From contig NZ_JBHTCT010000003.1 in assembly GCF_042665595.1 (NCBI RefSeq), positions 182,994-246,993 of the forward strand: 64,000 nt of DNA, written 5' to 3'. Below the pieces are notes generated by a model. The model made no database searches and was not told where the DNA came from. It was given only the letters and a program-made list of their open reading frames with translations. Source of the stretch: Bhargavaea changchunensis (GTDB lineage: Bacteria; Bacillota; Bacilli; Bacillales_A; Planococcaceae). The stretch's first letter is position 1, and every line of letters starts with the position of its first letter. The position numbers were made by a program, and so were the translations under genes. Of the stretch, positions 32,987 through 41,554 are shown one piece after another.

Positions 32987-33880
32987 TTGTCCGAATTGGG
33001 CGCTCGGCTAAAACAGGCGAGGATGGAGAAAGGTTACTCGCTTGAAGATTTACAGGAAATCACAAAAATTCAGAAACGCTATCTTGCCGCCATCGAGGAA
33101 GGCAAGTTCAGCATCATGCCGGGGACATTCTATGTACGGGCATTTATCAAGCAATACGCGGAAGCGGTGAGCCTGGATGCTGATGAGATGCTGGCCATGT
33201 ATAAGGCGGAGGCACCTGAACCGCTGATTACGGGTGAAAGCGCCGGCATGTCAGCCCCGGCGATGAGACGGACGTCCATGAGGCGCGCAGGCAAGGCTGC
33301 AGAAGCGATGCCAAAGATCATTCTTGCGCTTTTCATCGTGGTGGCCATCGGTATCGTCTGGTTCCTGAAGGCCAACCAGGCCGCGGATATGGAACCTGCA
33401 GAAGAAATCAACGAAACGGAGAGCACTGTCCAGGTGGAACAAATCGGTCCTGAAGACGCAGAAGATGCGGCGCCTGCAGAAGACGCCGATTCTGATGAAG
33501 AAGAGTCCGCACAGGAAAAGCCTTCTGAAGAAGCGGATGAGCCCGCAGAACCGAAAACCGAACTTGCAGTGGACAAGTCCGAAGGAGAGAACACCTTTTA
33601 CAACCTGAAGGGCACCGACAAGGTGAGCGTCGAATTGTCCGGAAAGGGCCGGTCCTGGCTCTCCGTCACTGACAATACCGGGAAGCAGTACTTGAGCAAG
33701 AGCCTCGAAAAAGGACAGACAGAGACCATCGAGGCAGAGGGTATACAGTGGCTCCGCTTCCGGATCGGTTATGTGCCGGGCGTGGAAATCACAGTGAACG
33801 GAAGTCCGCTCGACTATGCAATTTCCGGAAAGGAACGGGTTACGCAAAACATCATTATCCAGCTCGGTGCTGAACAATAG
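32987..33880 (+). CDS. ymfM: RodZ-like membrane protein YmfM
   Basis: Cell-shape/elongation protein resembling RodZ. 297 residues: N-terminal Xre-type helix-turn-helix (about 1-65; GARLKQARMEKGYSLEDLQ), a single membrane helix (about 109-128; IILALFIVVAIGIVWF), an acidic Glu/Asp/Ala linker (about 135-195), and a C-terminal DUF4115 beta domain (about 205-297) outside the membrane. TTG 32987 follows CAGGTG. Gene order ymfK-ymfM-pgsA-cinA-recA is that of B. subtilis. Confidence 0.88.
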   Translation: MSELGARLKQARMEKGYSLEDLQEITKIQKRYLAAIEEGKFSIMPGTFYVRAFIKQYAEAVSLDADEMLAMYKAEAPEPLITGESAGMSAPAMRRTSMRRAGKAAEAMPKIILALFIVVAIGIVWFLKANQAADMEPAEEINETESTVQVEQIGPEDAEDAAPAEDADSDEEESAQEKPSEEADEPAEPKTELAVDKSEGENTFYNLKGTDKVSVELSGKGRSWLSVTDNTGKQYLSKSLEKGQTETIEAEGIQWLRFRIGYVPGVEITVNGSPLDYAISGKERVTQNIIIQLGAEQ

Positions 33881-33908
33881 TCATCTCCAGGGATGACTTA
33901 TTTTTTTT
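33879..33908 (+). terminator. Terminator-like hairpin after ymfM
   Basis: AGTCATC (33879-33885) / GATGACT (33892-33898) followed by an 8-T run (33901-33908), starting inside the ymfM stop codon and only 17 bp before pgsA. pgsA has no evident promoter in between, so termination must be partial. Confidence 0.75.
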
Positions 33909-33925
33909 GAAAGGCGGAGTAATTC

Positions 33926-34504
33926 ATGAATTTACCCAATAAAATCACAGTGGCCAGAGTCCTGCTCATTCCGGTATTCATCCTGTTCATGCTGGTCGAC
34001 TTCGGAATGGGCAATATCCGTGCAGGCGGTGTGGAACTTCCGGCCGAACACCTGATCGGCGGCCTTATCTTTATTGTCGCGGCGCTGACCGACTGGTTCG
34101 ACGGCCATCTGGCCCGCAAATATAATCTTGTCACGAACATGGGCAAGTTCCTTGACCCCTTGGCAGATAAGCTGCTTGTATCCTCGGCACTGATCATCCT
34201 CGTTGAAATGGGCTTTGCGCCTTCATGGATTGTCATTATCATCATCAGCCGCGAATTTGCGGTGACCGGCCTGCGTCTGATCCTTGCCGGCGGCGGTGAA
34301 GTCGTGGCGGCAAATATGCTTGGGAAGATCAAAACGACCGCACAGCTTCTTGCCACCATCTTCCTGCTGCTCCACAATATCTTCTTTGAAGCGGCCGGCA
34401 TCCCGTTCGGCACGATCATGCTATATGTCGCGCTCGTCTTCACGGTCTGGTCGGGTGTGGACTATTTCTATAAAAACCGCCGTGTTCTGCTGGATTCTAT
34501 GTAA
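33926..34504 (+). CDS. pgsA: CDP-diacylglycerol-glycerol-3-phosphate 3-phosphatidyltransferase
   Basis: Makes phosphatidylglycerol phosphate in the cytoplasmic membrane; essential for PG and cardiolipin. 192 residues (193 in B. subtilis). The CDP-alcohol transferase signature D-G-x2-A-R-x8-G-x3-D-x3-D is present as DGHLARKYNL...GKFLDPLADK. About six membrane helices. ATG 33926 follows AAAGGCGG. Confidence 0.96.
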   Translation: MNLPNKITVARVLLIPVFILFMLVDFGMGNIRAGGVELPAEHLIGGLIFIVAALTDWFDGHLARKYNLVTNMGKFLDPLADKLLVSSALIILVEMGFAPSWIVIIIISREFAVTGLRLILAGGGEVVAANMLGKIKTTAQLLATIFLLLHNIFFEAAGIPFGTIMLYVALVFTVWSGVDYFYKNRRVLLDSM

Positions 34505-34516
34505 GGGGGAGTCAAT

Positions 34517-35770
34517 GTGAAAGCCGAAATCATTGCTGTCGGTTCCGAATTGCTTCTGGGGCAGATCAATAACACGAATGCCCGCTACATTTCATCAGGG
34601 CTTGCCGAACTGGGCATCAGCGTGCACTTCCATACCGTGGTCGGGGACAATGCCGGAAGACTGGAGGAAGCGATCAGAATCGCAGAATCCCGTTCAGACT
34701 TGCTGATCTTCACAGGAGGGCTTGGACCGACGAAGGATGATCTGACGAAGGAAACCATTGCCCGTCATGCCGGTACCCGACTGGTCTATGACGATGAGGC
34801 GCTCGTATCGATCCGTGCGTGGTTTGAACGAATGGGCCGTGAAATGACGGACAACAACAAAAAGCAGGCACTGATCCTTGAGGGGGCAACAGTTCTGCAG
34901 AACCATCATGGGATGGCGCCTGGCATGCTGTTTTCCGCAGGCAACCGCCACTATCTTCTCATGCCCGGACCGCCCAAAGAAATGGAACCGATGTTCACTG
35001 TACAGGCAAAACCGCTACTTGCCCGGATCGCCGGCTTCACAGGTCCGATCGTCTCGCGTGTGTTCCGGTTCTACGGAATCGGGGAAGCCGAACTGGAGCA
35101 TCGCTTGTCGGCTCTTCTGGATAACCAGACAAATCCGACACTTGCCCCGCTTGCTTCTGACGGTGAAGTGACCATCCGTGCGACCGCGAAGGCGGACACT
35201 GTAGAGGAAGCGGCAGGATTGCTCGATGGCGCGGAAACCGAAATCCGCAAAATTGTCGGCCAGTACCTGTACGGTTACGATGATGAGACTCTGGTCTCGA
35301 AGGCCGCTTCACTCCTGCTCGGAAACGGGCTCACCATCTCCGCTGCAGAAAGCCTCACCGCCGGACTGTTCATGTCCGAGCTTGCCGAACAGCCCGGCAT
35401 CAGCGGCGCGCTGGCGGGGGGTGTCGTGACCTATACTGCAGATGCAAAAAAAGCACAGCTTGGTATACCCGCTTCGATTTTGGAAGAAAAGGGAGTCGTC
35501 AGCGAGGAAACGGCCTCGGCAATGGCAAAAGCGGTCCGTGAAAAGTTCGGCACTGATTACGGGGTCGGACTGACGGGGGCGGCAGGGCCGGATCCGCATG
35601 ACGGGAAGCCGGGCGGCACGGTCTGGGTCGCAATAGCATCCGGCCGGGACGTCCGGACACGGGAACTGCTGCTGTCCGGAATGAGGAATACCAACCGGAT
35701 CCGGGCGGTGAAATCAGCCATGCATATGCTGATCCGGATGATCGGCGACACAGCCATCGGGAATAAATAA
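34517..35770 (+). CDS. cinA: CinA: putative competence-damage protein / NMN deamidase
   Basis: 417 residues. N-terminal molybdopterin-binding-like (MoCF/COG1058) domain (about 1-170; IAVGSELLLGQINNTNA) and C-terminal CinA amidohydrolase domain (about 255-410; SAAESLTAG and GLTGAAGPD), which in other bacteria deamidates nicotinamide mononucleotide. GTG 34517 follows AAGGGGGAG, 12 bp after pgsA. Its place before recA is conserved. Confidence 0.95.
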   Translation: MKAEIIAVGSELLLGQINNTNARYISSGLAELGISVHFHTVVGDNAGRLEEAIRIAESRSDLLIFTGGLGPTKDDLTKETIARHAGTRLVYDDEALVSIRAWFERMGREMTDNNKKQALILEGATVLQNHHGMAPGMLFSAGNRHYLLMPGPPKEMEPMFTVQAKPLLARIAGFTGPIVSRVFRFYGIGEAELEHRLSALLDNQTNPTLAPLASDGEVTIRATAKADTVEEAAGLLDGAETEIRKIVGQYLYGYDDETLVSKAASLLLGNGLTISAAESLTAGLFMSELAEQPGISGALAGGVVTYTADAKKAQLGIPASILEEKGVVSEETASAMAKAVREKFGTDYGVGLTGAAGPDPHDGKPGGTVWVAIASGRDVRTRELLLSGMRNTNRIRAVKSAMHMLIRMIGDTAIGNK

Positions 35771-35782
35771 TTAATTATGATG

Positions 35783-35815
35783 AGGCGCCGCAAAATTCAA
35801 TTTCGGCGCCTTTTC
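35783..35815 (+). terminator. cinA terminator
   Basis: AGGCGCCG (35783-35790) / CGGCGCCT (35804-35811), then TTTCC. Separates cinA from recA. Confidence 0.85.
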
Positions 35816-35881
35816 CGATGCGAAAATCAAAAAACGGGAAGTATGATACGCACAAGTTTCAAATATCGCCTGTATAAAAAT

Positions 35882-35895
35882 CGAATGGATGTTCG
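35882..35895 (+). promoter_or_regulatory. LexA box of recA
   Basis: CGAATGGATGTTCG, one mismatch from the Bacillus consensus CGAAC-N4-GTTCG, nine bases upstream of the recA -35. Confidence 0.82.
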
Positions 35896-35903
35896 CTTTT
35901 TTC

Positions 35904-35932
35904 TTGTGTTTTTCTCAATAACCGAGTATAGT
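35904..35932 (+). promoter_or_regulatory. recA promoter
   Basis: TTGTGT (35904-35909), 17-bp spacer, TATAGT (35927-35932), 45 bp before the recA start. Confidence 0.8.
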
Positions 35933-35977
35933 AGAGACAGATAGAAAACCAGCATATACCCATGAGGAGGAACAAGT

Positions 35978-37039
35978 TTGAGCGATCGCAAAGCTGCATT
36001 GGATATGGCACTGAAACAGATTGAAAAACAATTCGGGAAGGGTTCTGTCATGAAACTGGGCGAGAAGACGGACCGTGAGATCTCGACGTCCTCGAGCGGT
36101 TCCCTCACGCTTGACGCCGCACTCGGCGTAGGCGGATACCCGCGCGGACGGGTCGTAGAAATCTACGGCCCGGAGAGCTCGGGTAAGACGACGGTTGCGC
36201 TCCATGCCATCGCGGAAGCCCAGGCGGCAGGCGGACAGGCCGCCTTCATCGATGCCGAGCATGCTCTTGACCCGGTCTACGCACAGAAACTGGGCGTCAA
36301 TATCGACGAGCTCCTCCTTTCCCAGCCGGACACGGGAGAACAGGCTCTTGAAATCGCAGAAGCGCTTGTACGCAGCGGCGCGATCGACATCATCGTCATC
36401 GACTCCGTTGCGGCGCTCGTGCCGAAAGCGGAAATCGAAGGCGAAATGGGCGATTCCCATGTCGGCCTCCAGGCCCGTCTCATGTCCCAGGCGCTCCGGA
36501 AGCTTTCCGGTGCGATCAATAAATCGAAGACCATTGCAATCTTCATCAACCAGATCCGTGAAAAGGTCGGCGTCATGTTCGGCAACCCGGAAACCACACC
36601 GGGCGGCCGTGCGTTGAAGTTCTACAGTTCCGTCCGTCTTGAAGTGCGCCGTGCGGAGTCGATCAAGCAGGGCAATGACTTCGTCGGCAACCGCACAAGG
36701 ATCAAGGTCGTCAAAAACAAGGTGGCTCCACCGTTCCGTACGGCGGAAGTCGACATCATGTACGGTGAAGGGATTTCCAAGGAAGGCGAAATCATCGACC
36801 TTGGCGCAGAAGAGGATGTCGTCCAGAAAAGCGGTTCCTGGTACTCATACAATGGCGAACGCCTTGGTCAGGGCCGCGAGAATGCGAAACAGTTCCTGAA
36901 GGAAAACCCGGATATCCGCCAGGAGATCGCCGGGAAAATCCGTGATGCCTATGGCCTGAACGGTCCTCAGGTGGCTATTGAAGAGGAAGAAGAGTCAGAA
37001 GACGAAATCTTCGACCTGCTCATCGAAGAAGACAAGTAA
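35978..37039 (+). CDS. recA: Recombinase RecA
   Basis: Strand-exchange protein and co-protease that triggers LexA self-cleavage. 353 residues with Walker A GPESSGKTT (64-72), Walker B IIVIDSVAAL (about 141-150) and the L2 region around GNPETTPGGRALKFYSS. Acidic C-terminal tail (EEEEESEDE). TTG start follows GAGGAGG. A LexA box and promoter lie upstream, so SOS induction is expected. pbpX, after recA in B. subtilis, is absent. Confidence 0.98.
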   Translation: MSDRKAALDMALKQIEKQFGKGSVMKLGEKTDREISTSSSGSLTLDAALGVGGYPRGRVVEIYGPESSGKTTVALHAIAEAQAAGGQAAFIDAEHALDPVYAQKLGVNIDELLLSQPDTGEQALEIAEALVRSGAIDIIVIDSVAALVPKAEIEGEMGDSHVGLQARLMSQALRKLSGAINKSKTIAIFINQIREKVGVMFGNPETTPGGRALKFYSSVRLEVRRAESIKQGNDFVGNRTRIKVVKNKVAPPFRTAEVDIMYGEGISKEGEIIDLGAEEDVVQKSGSWYSYNGERLGQGRENAKQFLKENPDIRQEIAGKIRDAYGLNGPQVAIEEEEESEDEIFDLLIEEDK

Positions 37040-37042
37040 GAA

Positions 37043-37125
37043 CCGGTCCGGCTTCGGACCGTTGACGGCCGGCAGCGGCGCCTCTTCTCTCCTGAGAATT
37101 GAGGTGCGGCTGCCGGTCTATTTTC
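37043..37125 (+). terminator. Double hairpin terminator of recA
   Basis: First hairpin CGGTCCG/CGGACCG (37044-37061). Second, a 16-bp stem 37069-37084 / 37101-37116 (CCGGCAGCGGCGCCTC with one wobble), followed by TCTATTTTC. Confidence 0.88.
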
Positions 37126-37174
37126 ATTGCGGACTGCCGCACAGGAAAAGGCCGGAAACGGCTTTCTTCCCACC

Positions 37175-37203
37175 TTGACAGCGCTTTTTACCGCCGGTAC
37201 AAT
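37175..37203 (+). promoter_or_regulatory. Sigma-A promoter of rny
   Basis: Consensus TTGACA (37175-37180), 17-bp spacer, TACAAT (37198-37203). The 120-nt leader holds a hairpin CCCGGC-TTGAC-GCCGGG (about 37276-37292). Confidence 0.9.
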
Positions 37204-37332
37204 TGAAGATGGATAGATTTATCCAATGACCATCATGACAATTTTATGCAAGACCGGCATGAACAGCATGAATGCCCGGCTTGACGCCGGGATGGTTTAA
37301 CAGACGAATGAAAGCAGGGGGAGGTGACCTAA

Positions 37333-38898
37333 ATGGTTGAAGTGATCATCTCCGCTTTGCTCGGACTCATCGTCGGTGCAGTTGTTGGCTATTTTGCCTT
37401 AAAACAAGTGAACGATTCCAAAGTGACCGGTGCGAAGCAGTCTGCCGAATCCATCGTGGAAGACGGCAGGCGCGAAGCGGAGGCACTGAAAAAAGAAGCG
37501 CTACTTGAAGCGAAAGATGAAACTCACAAACTACGGACAGAAGCCGAATCGGACATCCGGGAACGCCGCTCAGAACTTCAGCGGCAGGAAAACCGGCTGT
37601 TGCAGAAGGAAGAGAATCTTGACCGCAAGGAGGATGCGCTGAACAAACGTGAAGCGGGTCTGGAGCGCAAGGAAGACGCTTTGGCCGAACGACAACAGCA
37701 TATCGCACAGATGGAGAGCAAGGCGGAACAGCTTATGAGCGATCAGCAGACTGAGCTGGAACGCATATCGGCCCTTACCCGGGAAGAGGCACGGCAGCTG
37801 ATCCTTTCGGAAGTGGAAACAGAGCTTTCGACGGACATCGCTGTCATGACCAGGGAGGCCGAACTGCGGGCGAAGGAAGATTCAGACAAGAAGGCCCGCG
37901 AAATCCTGTCACTGGCCCTGCAGCGTTTTGCTGCCGACCACGTGGCGGAAACGACTGTATCGGTGGTCAATCTGCCGAATGATGAGATGAAGGGCAGGAT
38001 CATCGGACGGGAAGGGCGCAACATCCGTACTTTGGAAACACTGACCGGCATCGATCTCATCATCGACGATACACCGGAAGCGGTGATCCTTTCAGGCTTC
38101 GATCCGATCCGCCGTGAAATTGCCCGGCTGGCTCTCGAGAAGCTGGTGCAGGACGGGCGGATCCATCCGGCACGCATCGAAGAGATGGTGGAGAAATCCC
38201 GCAAGGAGGTCGACGAGCAGATCCGCGAAGCGGGCGAGCAGACGACCTTCGATCTCGGGATCCACAACCTCCATCCGGATCTCATCAAGATCATCGGCCG
38301 CCTCAAGTATCGGACAAGCTATGGCCAGAATGTCCTGAAACACTCGAAGGAAGTGGCCTACCTGTCCGGACTTCTCGCAGCCGAGCTCGGGTTCAAGGAT
38401 TCCGACATCGCGCTTGCGCGGCGCGCGGGACTGCTTCATGACATCGGGAAGGCGATCGACCACGAAGTCGAAGGCAGCCACGTCGAAATCGGAGTCGAGC
38501 TCGCCACCAAGTACAAGGAGCATCCGGTTGTCATCAACAGCATCGCATCCCACCACGGGGATACGGAGCCGACATCGGTCATCGCCATTCTTGTGGCGGC
38601 CGCAGACGCCCTGTCGGCTGCGCGCCCGGGTGCAAGGAGCGAGACGCTGGAGAACTACATCCGCCGTCTTGAAAAACTCGAGGAAATTGCCGAAGACTAC
38701 GATGGTGTCGAGAAGTCCTACGCCATCCAGGCAGGACGGGAAGTCCGCATCATCGTACGTCCGGATCAGGTGGACGACATCACGGCCCACAGGCTCGCGA
38801 GGGATATCCGGAAACGGATCGAAAGCGAACTGGATTATCCGGGCCATATCAAAGTGACTGTCATCCGGGAGACCCGGGCGGTCGAATACGCAAAATAA
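37333..38898 (+). CDS. rny: Ribonuclease Y
   Basis: Membrane-anchored endoribonuclease that starts mRNA decay and acts with the RicAFT complex. 521 residues: N-terminal membrane helix (about 3-24), long charged coiled coil (about 25-195), KH domain (about 210-275; GRIIGREGRNIRTLE) and HD domain (about 335-430) with the catalytic pair in LLHDIGKAID. ATG follows GGGGGAGGTGA. Its partner gene ricA lies 1.4 kb downstream. Confidence 0.97.
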   Translation: MVEVIISALLGLIVGAVVGYFALKQVNDSKVTGAKQSAESIVEDGRREAEALKKEALLEAKDETHKLRTEAESDIRERRSELQRQENRLLQKEENLDRKEDALNKREAGLERKEDALAERQQHIAQMESKAEQLMSDQQTELERISALTREEARQLILSEVETELSTDIAVMTREAELRAKEDSDKKAREILSLALQRFAADHVAETTVSVVNLPNDEMKGRIIGREGRNIRTLETLTGIDLIIDDTPEAVILSGFDPIRREIARLALEKLVQDGRIHPARIEEMVEKSRKEVDEQIREAGEQTTFDLGIHNLHPDLIKIIGRLKYRTSYGQNVLKHSKEVAYLSGLLAAELGFKDSDIALARRAGLLHDIGKAIDHEVEGSHVEIGVELATKYKEHPVVINSIASHHGDTEPTSVIAILVAAADALSAARPGARSETLENYIRRLEKLEEIAEDYDGVEKSYAIQAGREVRIIVRPDQVDDITAHRLARDIRKRIESELDYPGHIKVTVIRETRAVEYAK

Positions 38899-38908
38899 CA
38901 GCATGAAC

Positions 38909-38942
38909 AGGCTTCCTGGAAAATGTCCGGGAAGCCTTTTTC
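38909..38942 (+). terminator. rny terminator
   Basis: AGGCTTCC (38909-38916) / GGAAGCCT (38930-38937) followed by TTTTTC. Confidence 0.88.
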
Positions 38943-38971
38943 ATTGCTGAAACAGGACGGGAGAGAACCAA

Positions 38972-39769
38972 GTGAAAATTCTGTTCATCGGAGATATTGT
39001 CGGCGAGCCCGGCATGGAAATGGTCAGGCGTACATTGCCGGGCCTTCGGAGAAAGTATGCACCCGACGTAGTGATCGCCAACGGAGAAAACGCAGCATCC
39101 GGCAAGGGGCTGAGGCGCCAGGATTATGATGACCTCATCTTCGGGGGCGTTGACGTCATCACGATGGGAAACCACACATGGGACAAAAAAGAGATTTTCG
39201 ATTTTATCGACGGTGCCGACGGACTTATCAGGCCGGCGAACTTCTCGCCGGAAGCGCCGGGCCGCGGAATGACGACCATTTCTAAGGAAGCTGGCCTGCT
39301 GACGGTCATCAATCTGCATGGGCGCGCATTCATGCCGCCCCATGACGATCCGTTTGAAGCGGCAGACCGGCTGATTGCCCAGGCCAGGGAGGAGTCTCCG
39401 CTGGTGTTCGTCGATTTCCATGCGGAAGCGACAAGCGAGAAAATTGCGATGGGATGGCATCTGGACGGCCGGGTGTCTGCCGTGGTCGGAACGCATACCC
39501 ACGTGCAGACGGCGGATGAGCGGATTCTGCCTGGCGGAACTGCATATCTCACAGATGCAGGTATGACCGGACCATATGATGGGATTCTCGGCATGAAAAA
39601 AGAAGAAGTGCTTTACCGCTTCCGAACAAATCTTCCTGCCCGCTTTGAAGTTCCGAAAAAAGGACGCACACAGCTTGGCGGATTTTTCGTAGAAGCGGAT
39701 GCGGGATCCGGTAAGGCGATCCGCTGCGAACGCATACTTATCAATGACGACCATCCTCTAAAGTACTGA
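38972..39769 (+). CDS. ymdB: Metallophosphoesterase YmdB
   Basis: Calcineurin-like phosphodiesterase with a dinuclear metal site; in B. subtilis it hydrolyses 2',3'-cyclic (and other cyclic) nucleotides and affects the biofilm/motility decision. 265 residues. Metal ligands are visible in FIGDIVGEPG (Asp8), NGENAA (Asn39, Glu40), MGNHTWD (His68), VDFHAEATSEK and VGTHTHVQTADE. GTG start follows GGGAGAG. Position after rny is conserved. A terminator separates it from rny. Confidence 0.95.
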   Translation: MKILFIGDIVGEPGMEMVRRTLPGLRRKYAPDVVIANGENAASGKGLRRQDYDDLIFGGVDVITMGNHTWDKKEIFDFIDGADGLIRPANFSPEAPGRGMTTISKEAGLLTVINLHGRAFMPPHDDPFEAADRLIAQAREESPLVFVDFHAEATSEKIAMGWHLDGRVSAVVGTHTHVQTADERILPGGTAYLTDAGMTGPYDGILGMKKEEVLYRFRTNLPARFEVPKKGRTQLGGFFVEADAGSGKAIRCERILINDDHPLKY

Positions 39770-39871
39770 TACAGCCATCTGGCTGGGTGTTCATGCGCTA
39801 TCCGCACCTCGCATACAATAAGGCATGGAAGAGACCGGTTCCATGAAAGCGGAAAAACAGGAGGGATAGGC

Positions 39872-40138
39872 ATGGACTCATTGAAAGTATCCTCACGATC
39901 CAATCCGAATTCTGTCGCAGGAGCACTCGTCGCGGTTATCCGGGAGAAAGGATATGCGGAAATGCAGGCTGTAGGGGCCGGAGCGCTCAACCAGGCCGTC
40001 AAGGCCGTCGCTATTGCAAGAGGATTTGTCGCACCAAGCGGCAATGACCTGACCTGCTCGCCTGCCTTCACCGACATCCTGATCGCCGGAGAGGAACGGA
40101 CAGCGATGAAACTGCTCGTGGAAAAAAGAAAACGATGA
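39872..40138 (+). CDS. spoVS: Stage V sporulation protein S
   Basis: Small Alba-like protein of 88 residues (86 in B. subtilis), highly conserved: SLKVSSRSNPNSVAGALV, AVGAGALNQAVKAVAIARG. Needed for normal septation and spore coat/dehydration stages; mechanism is not settled. ATG start follows CAGGAGGGAT. A TACAAT at 39815-39820 could be the -10. It has its own terminator. tdh-kbl and miaB, which follow in B. subtilis, are absent here. Confidence 0.96.
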   Translation: MDSLKVSSRSNPNSVAGALVAVIREKGYAEMQAVGAGALNQAVKAVAIARGFVAPSGNDLTCSPAFTDILIAGEERTAMKLLVEKRKR

Positions 40139-40143
40139 ACTGT

Positions 40144-40176
40144 CGGCCTCCCTCTTCGGGGGGCCGTTCGGTTTTC
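40144..40176 (+). terminator. spoVS terminator
   Basis: CGGCCTCCC (40144-40152) / GGGGGGCCG (40158-40166), then TTCGGTTTT. Confidence 0.82.
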
Positions 40177-40232
40177 TGAGATGCCGGCGAGGGAACGAGA
40201 TGTGTCAATGTGCCGACATTCGGGCGCCCGGC

Positions 40233-40262
40233 TTGTCTGGCCGCGTCACTGTCTCGTATAAT
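40233..40262 (+). promoter_or_regulatory. Sigma-A promoter of ricA
   Basis: TTGTCT (40233-40238), 18-bp spacer, TATAAT (40257-40262). Confidence 0.75.
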
Positions 40263-40345
40263 GGGGAAAACATCCGGTTTCCGGCCGGTTAAATTTGTCC
40301 GATTGCCGCCCCGGCAAAGAGCGGACGGCAGAAAAGGTGGATATG

Positions 40346-40777
40346 ATGGAAAAGACATACACAAAACACGAAATCATCGAAAAGGCGAAAGAACTTGCCG
40401 AGATGATTGCACAGACGGAAGAGGTTGACTTCTTCAAGCGTGCAGAAGCTCAAATCAACGACAACCAGAAAATCAGGGAAAAGATCGCCAGTCTGAAGAG
40501 CCTTCAAAAACAGGCTGTCAACTTCCAGCAGTACGGCAAGGAACGTGCACTCGGACTCGTGGAAAATAAAATCGAACAAATCGAGAAAGAAATAGACGAA
40601 GTTCCGATCGTGCAGGAGTTCAAGCAGTCCCAGATCGATGTGAATCAGCTGCTTCAGCTTGTGTCCAACACGATCGCAAACAATGTGACCAATCATATCA
40701 TCGAGTCGACCGGCGGCGACGTGCTCCGCGGCGAGACCGGCTCCATGGTCCGCAATGCTCCCGGCGGCAAGAAATAA
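40346..40777 (+). CDS. ricA: RicA (YmcA), RicAFT complex subunit
   Basis: Helical YlbF/YmcA-family protein of 143 residues (143 in B. subtilis). With RicF and RicT it binds iron-sulphur clusters, steers RNase Y processing and accelerates Spo0A phosphorylation. EEVDFFKRAEAQIN and EVPIVQEFKQSQIDVNQLLQLV are diagnostic. The protein contains no cysteine, whereas the B. subtilis protein has a C-terminal Cys implicated in cluster binding. ATG 40346 is chosen for spacing from AAAGGTGG; ATG 40343 is possible. Confidence 0.94.
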   Translation: MEKTYTKHEIIEKAKELAEMIAQTEEVDFFKRAEAQINDNQKIREKIASLKSLQKQAVNFQQYGKERALGLVENKIEQIEKEIDEVPIVQEFKQSQIDVNQLLQLVSNTIANNVTNHIIESTGGDVLRGETGSMVRNAPGGKK

Positions 40778-40783
40778 AAAGAA

Positions 40784-40817
40784 AGTCCGAAGGAAGAATT
40801 TCCTTTGGGCTTTTTTC
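40784..40817 (+). terminator. ricA terminator
   Basis: AGTCCGAAGGAA / TTCCTTTGGGCT stem (40784-40811, G-T wobbles) then TTTTTT. Confidence 0.85.
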
Positions 40818-40873
40818 ACTTCCTGGGCGAATGTTGCATAGGATGGAAGTGAACCGAAGAAGGAGGGTTGACC

Positions 40874-41464
40874 CTGAAAAACTTACGGCAGATTGTCACG
40901 AAAGCGGTAGTTGCCAAAGGGAAGAAGAGATCGGAGTCGACGGAGGTGCTCCGGCCGCCGAATAAGCCGTCGGGCATCCTGGGCTGCTGGATCATCAATC
41001 ACACCCATCAGTCCAAGAAGTATGGCAAGTATGTGGAGGTGTACGGCAAGTTCGACATCAACGTCTGGTACTCTCACCATGATCATTCGAAGACGTCGGT
41101 TTACACGGAAACGATCAGCTACAAGGACCGTGTCCGGCTTCATTATCGTGATGGAGCGACCGGCGGCCAGGAAGATGTGTACATCAAGGTCATCCAGCAG
41201 CCGAACTGCACCGAAGCGATCATCACCAAATGCGGAGAGAAATTCAGCGTTTCGGTCGAGCGTGAACTCCTTGCCGAGGTGGTCGGGGAGACGAAGGTGT
41301 GCGTACAGGTCCATCCGGTTGATTTTGAGGAAGAATGGCGTTTTGACGATGAGAGTTCCTCTTCCTCTTCATCTTCATCAGGGGGACATGGGGAAGAAAA
41401 GGACTATAAAAAAGACTTTGGCAGCGAAAAGGGCGATTCAGACAAGGATTCCAGTTCGTATTAA
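40874..41464 (+). CDS. cotE: Outer spore coat assembly protein CotE
   Basis: Morphogenetic protein that nucleates the outer spore coat. About 196 residues. REIITKAVVAKG-like start (RQIVTKAVVAKGKK), GCWIINH, DINVWYS and VIQQPNCTEA match B. subtilis CotE. The CTG at 40874 is favoured as start: it is seven bases from AGGAGG (40861-40866) and aligns residue for residue with the B. subtilis Met; in-frame TTG 40868 is only one base from that site. The tail is unusual: nine consecutive Ser and a Gly/Lys/Asp/Ser-rich end instead of the purely acidic tail of B. subtilis. Confidence 0.92.
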   Translation: MKNLRQIVTKAVVAKGKKRSESTEVLRPPNKPSGILGCWIINHTHQSKKYGKYVEVYGKFDINVWYSHHDHSKTSVYTETISYKDRVRLHYRDGATGGQEDVYIKVIQQPNCTEAIITKCGEKFSVSVERELLAEVVGETKVCVQVHPVDFEEEWRFDDESSSSSSSSSGGHGEEKDYKKDFGSEKGDSDKDSSSY

Positions 41465-41466
41465 GA

Positions 41467-41492
41467 GGCCGGGGAGCTTCCCCGGCTTTTTC
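41467..41492 (+). terminator. cotE terminator
   Basis: GCCGGGG (41468-41474) / CCCCGGC (41480-41486) then TTTTTC. Confidence 0.92.
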
Positions 41493-41517
41493 TGTTGTGC
41501 CGGGTCTCTGATATAAT
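41489..41517 (+). promoter_or_regulatory. Candidate mutSL promoter
   Basis: TATAAT at 41512-41517 with weak -35 TTTCTG (41489-41494) at 17 bp, overlapping the cotE terminator tail. Confidence 0.5.
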
Positions 41518-41554
41518 TGAAGGAATACTGAGGTTTACGGGAGTTGTGGCAACG

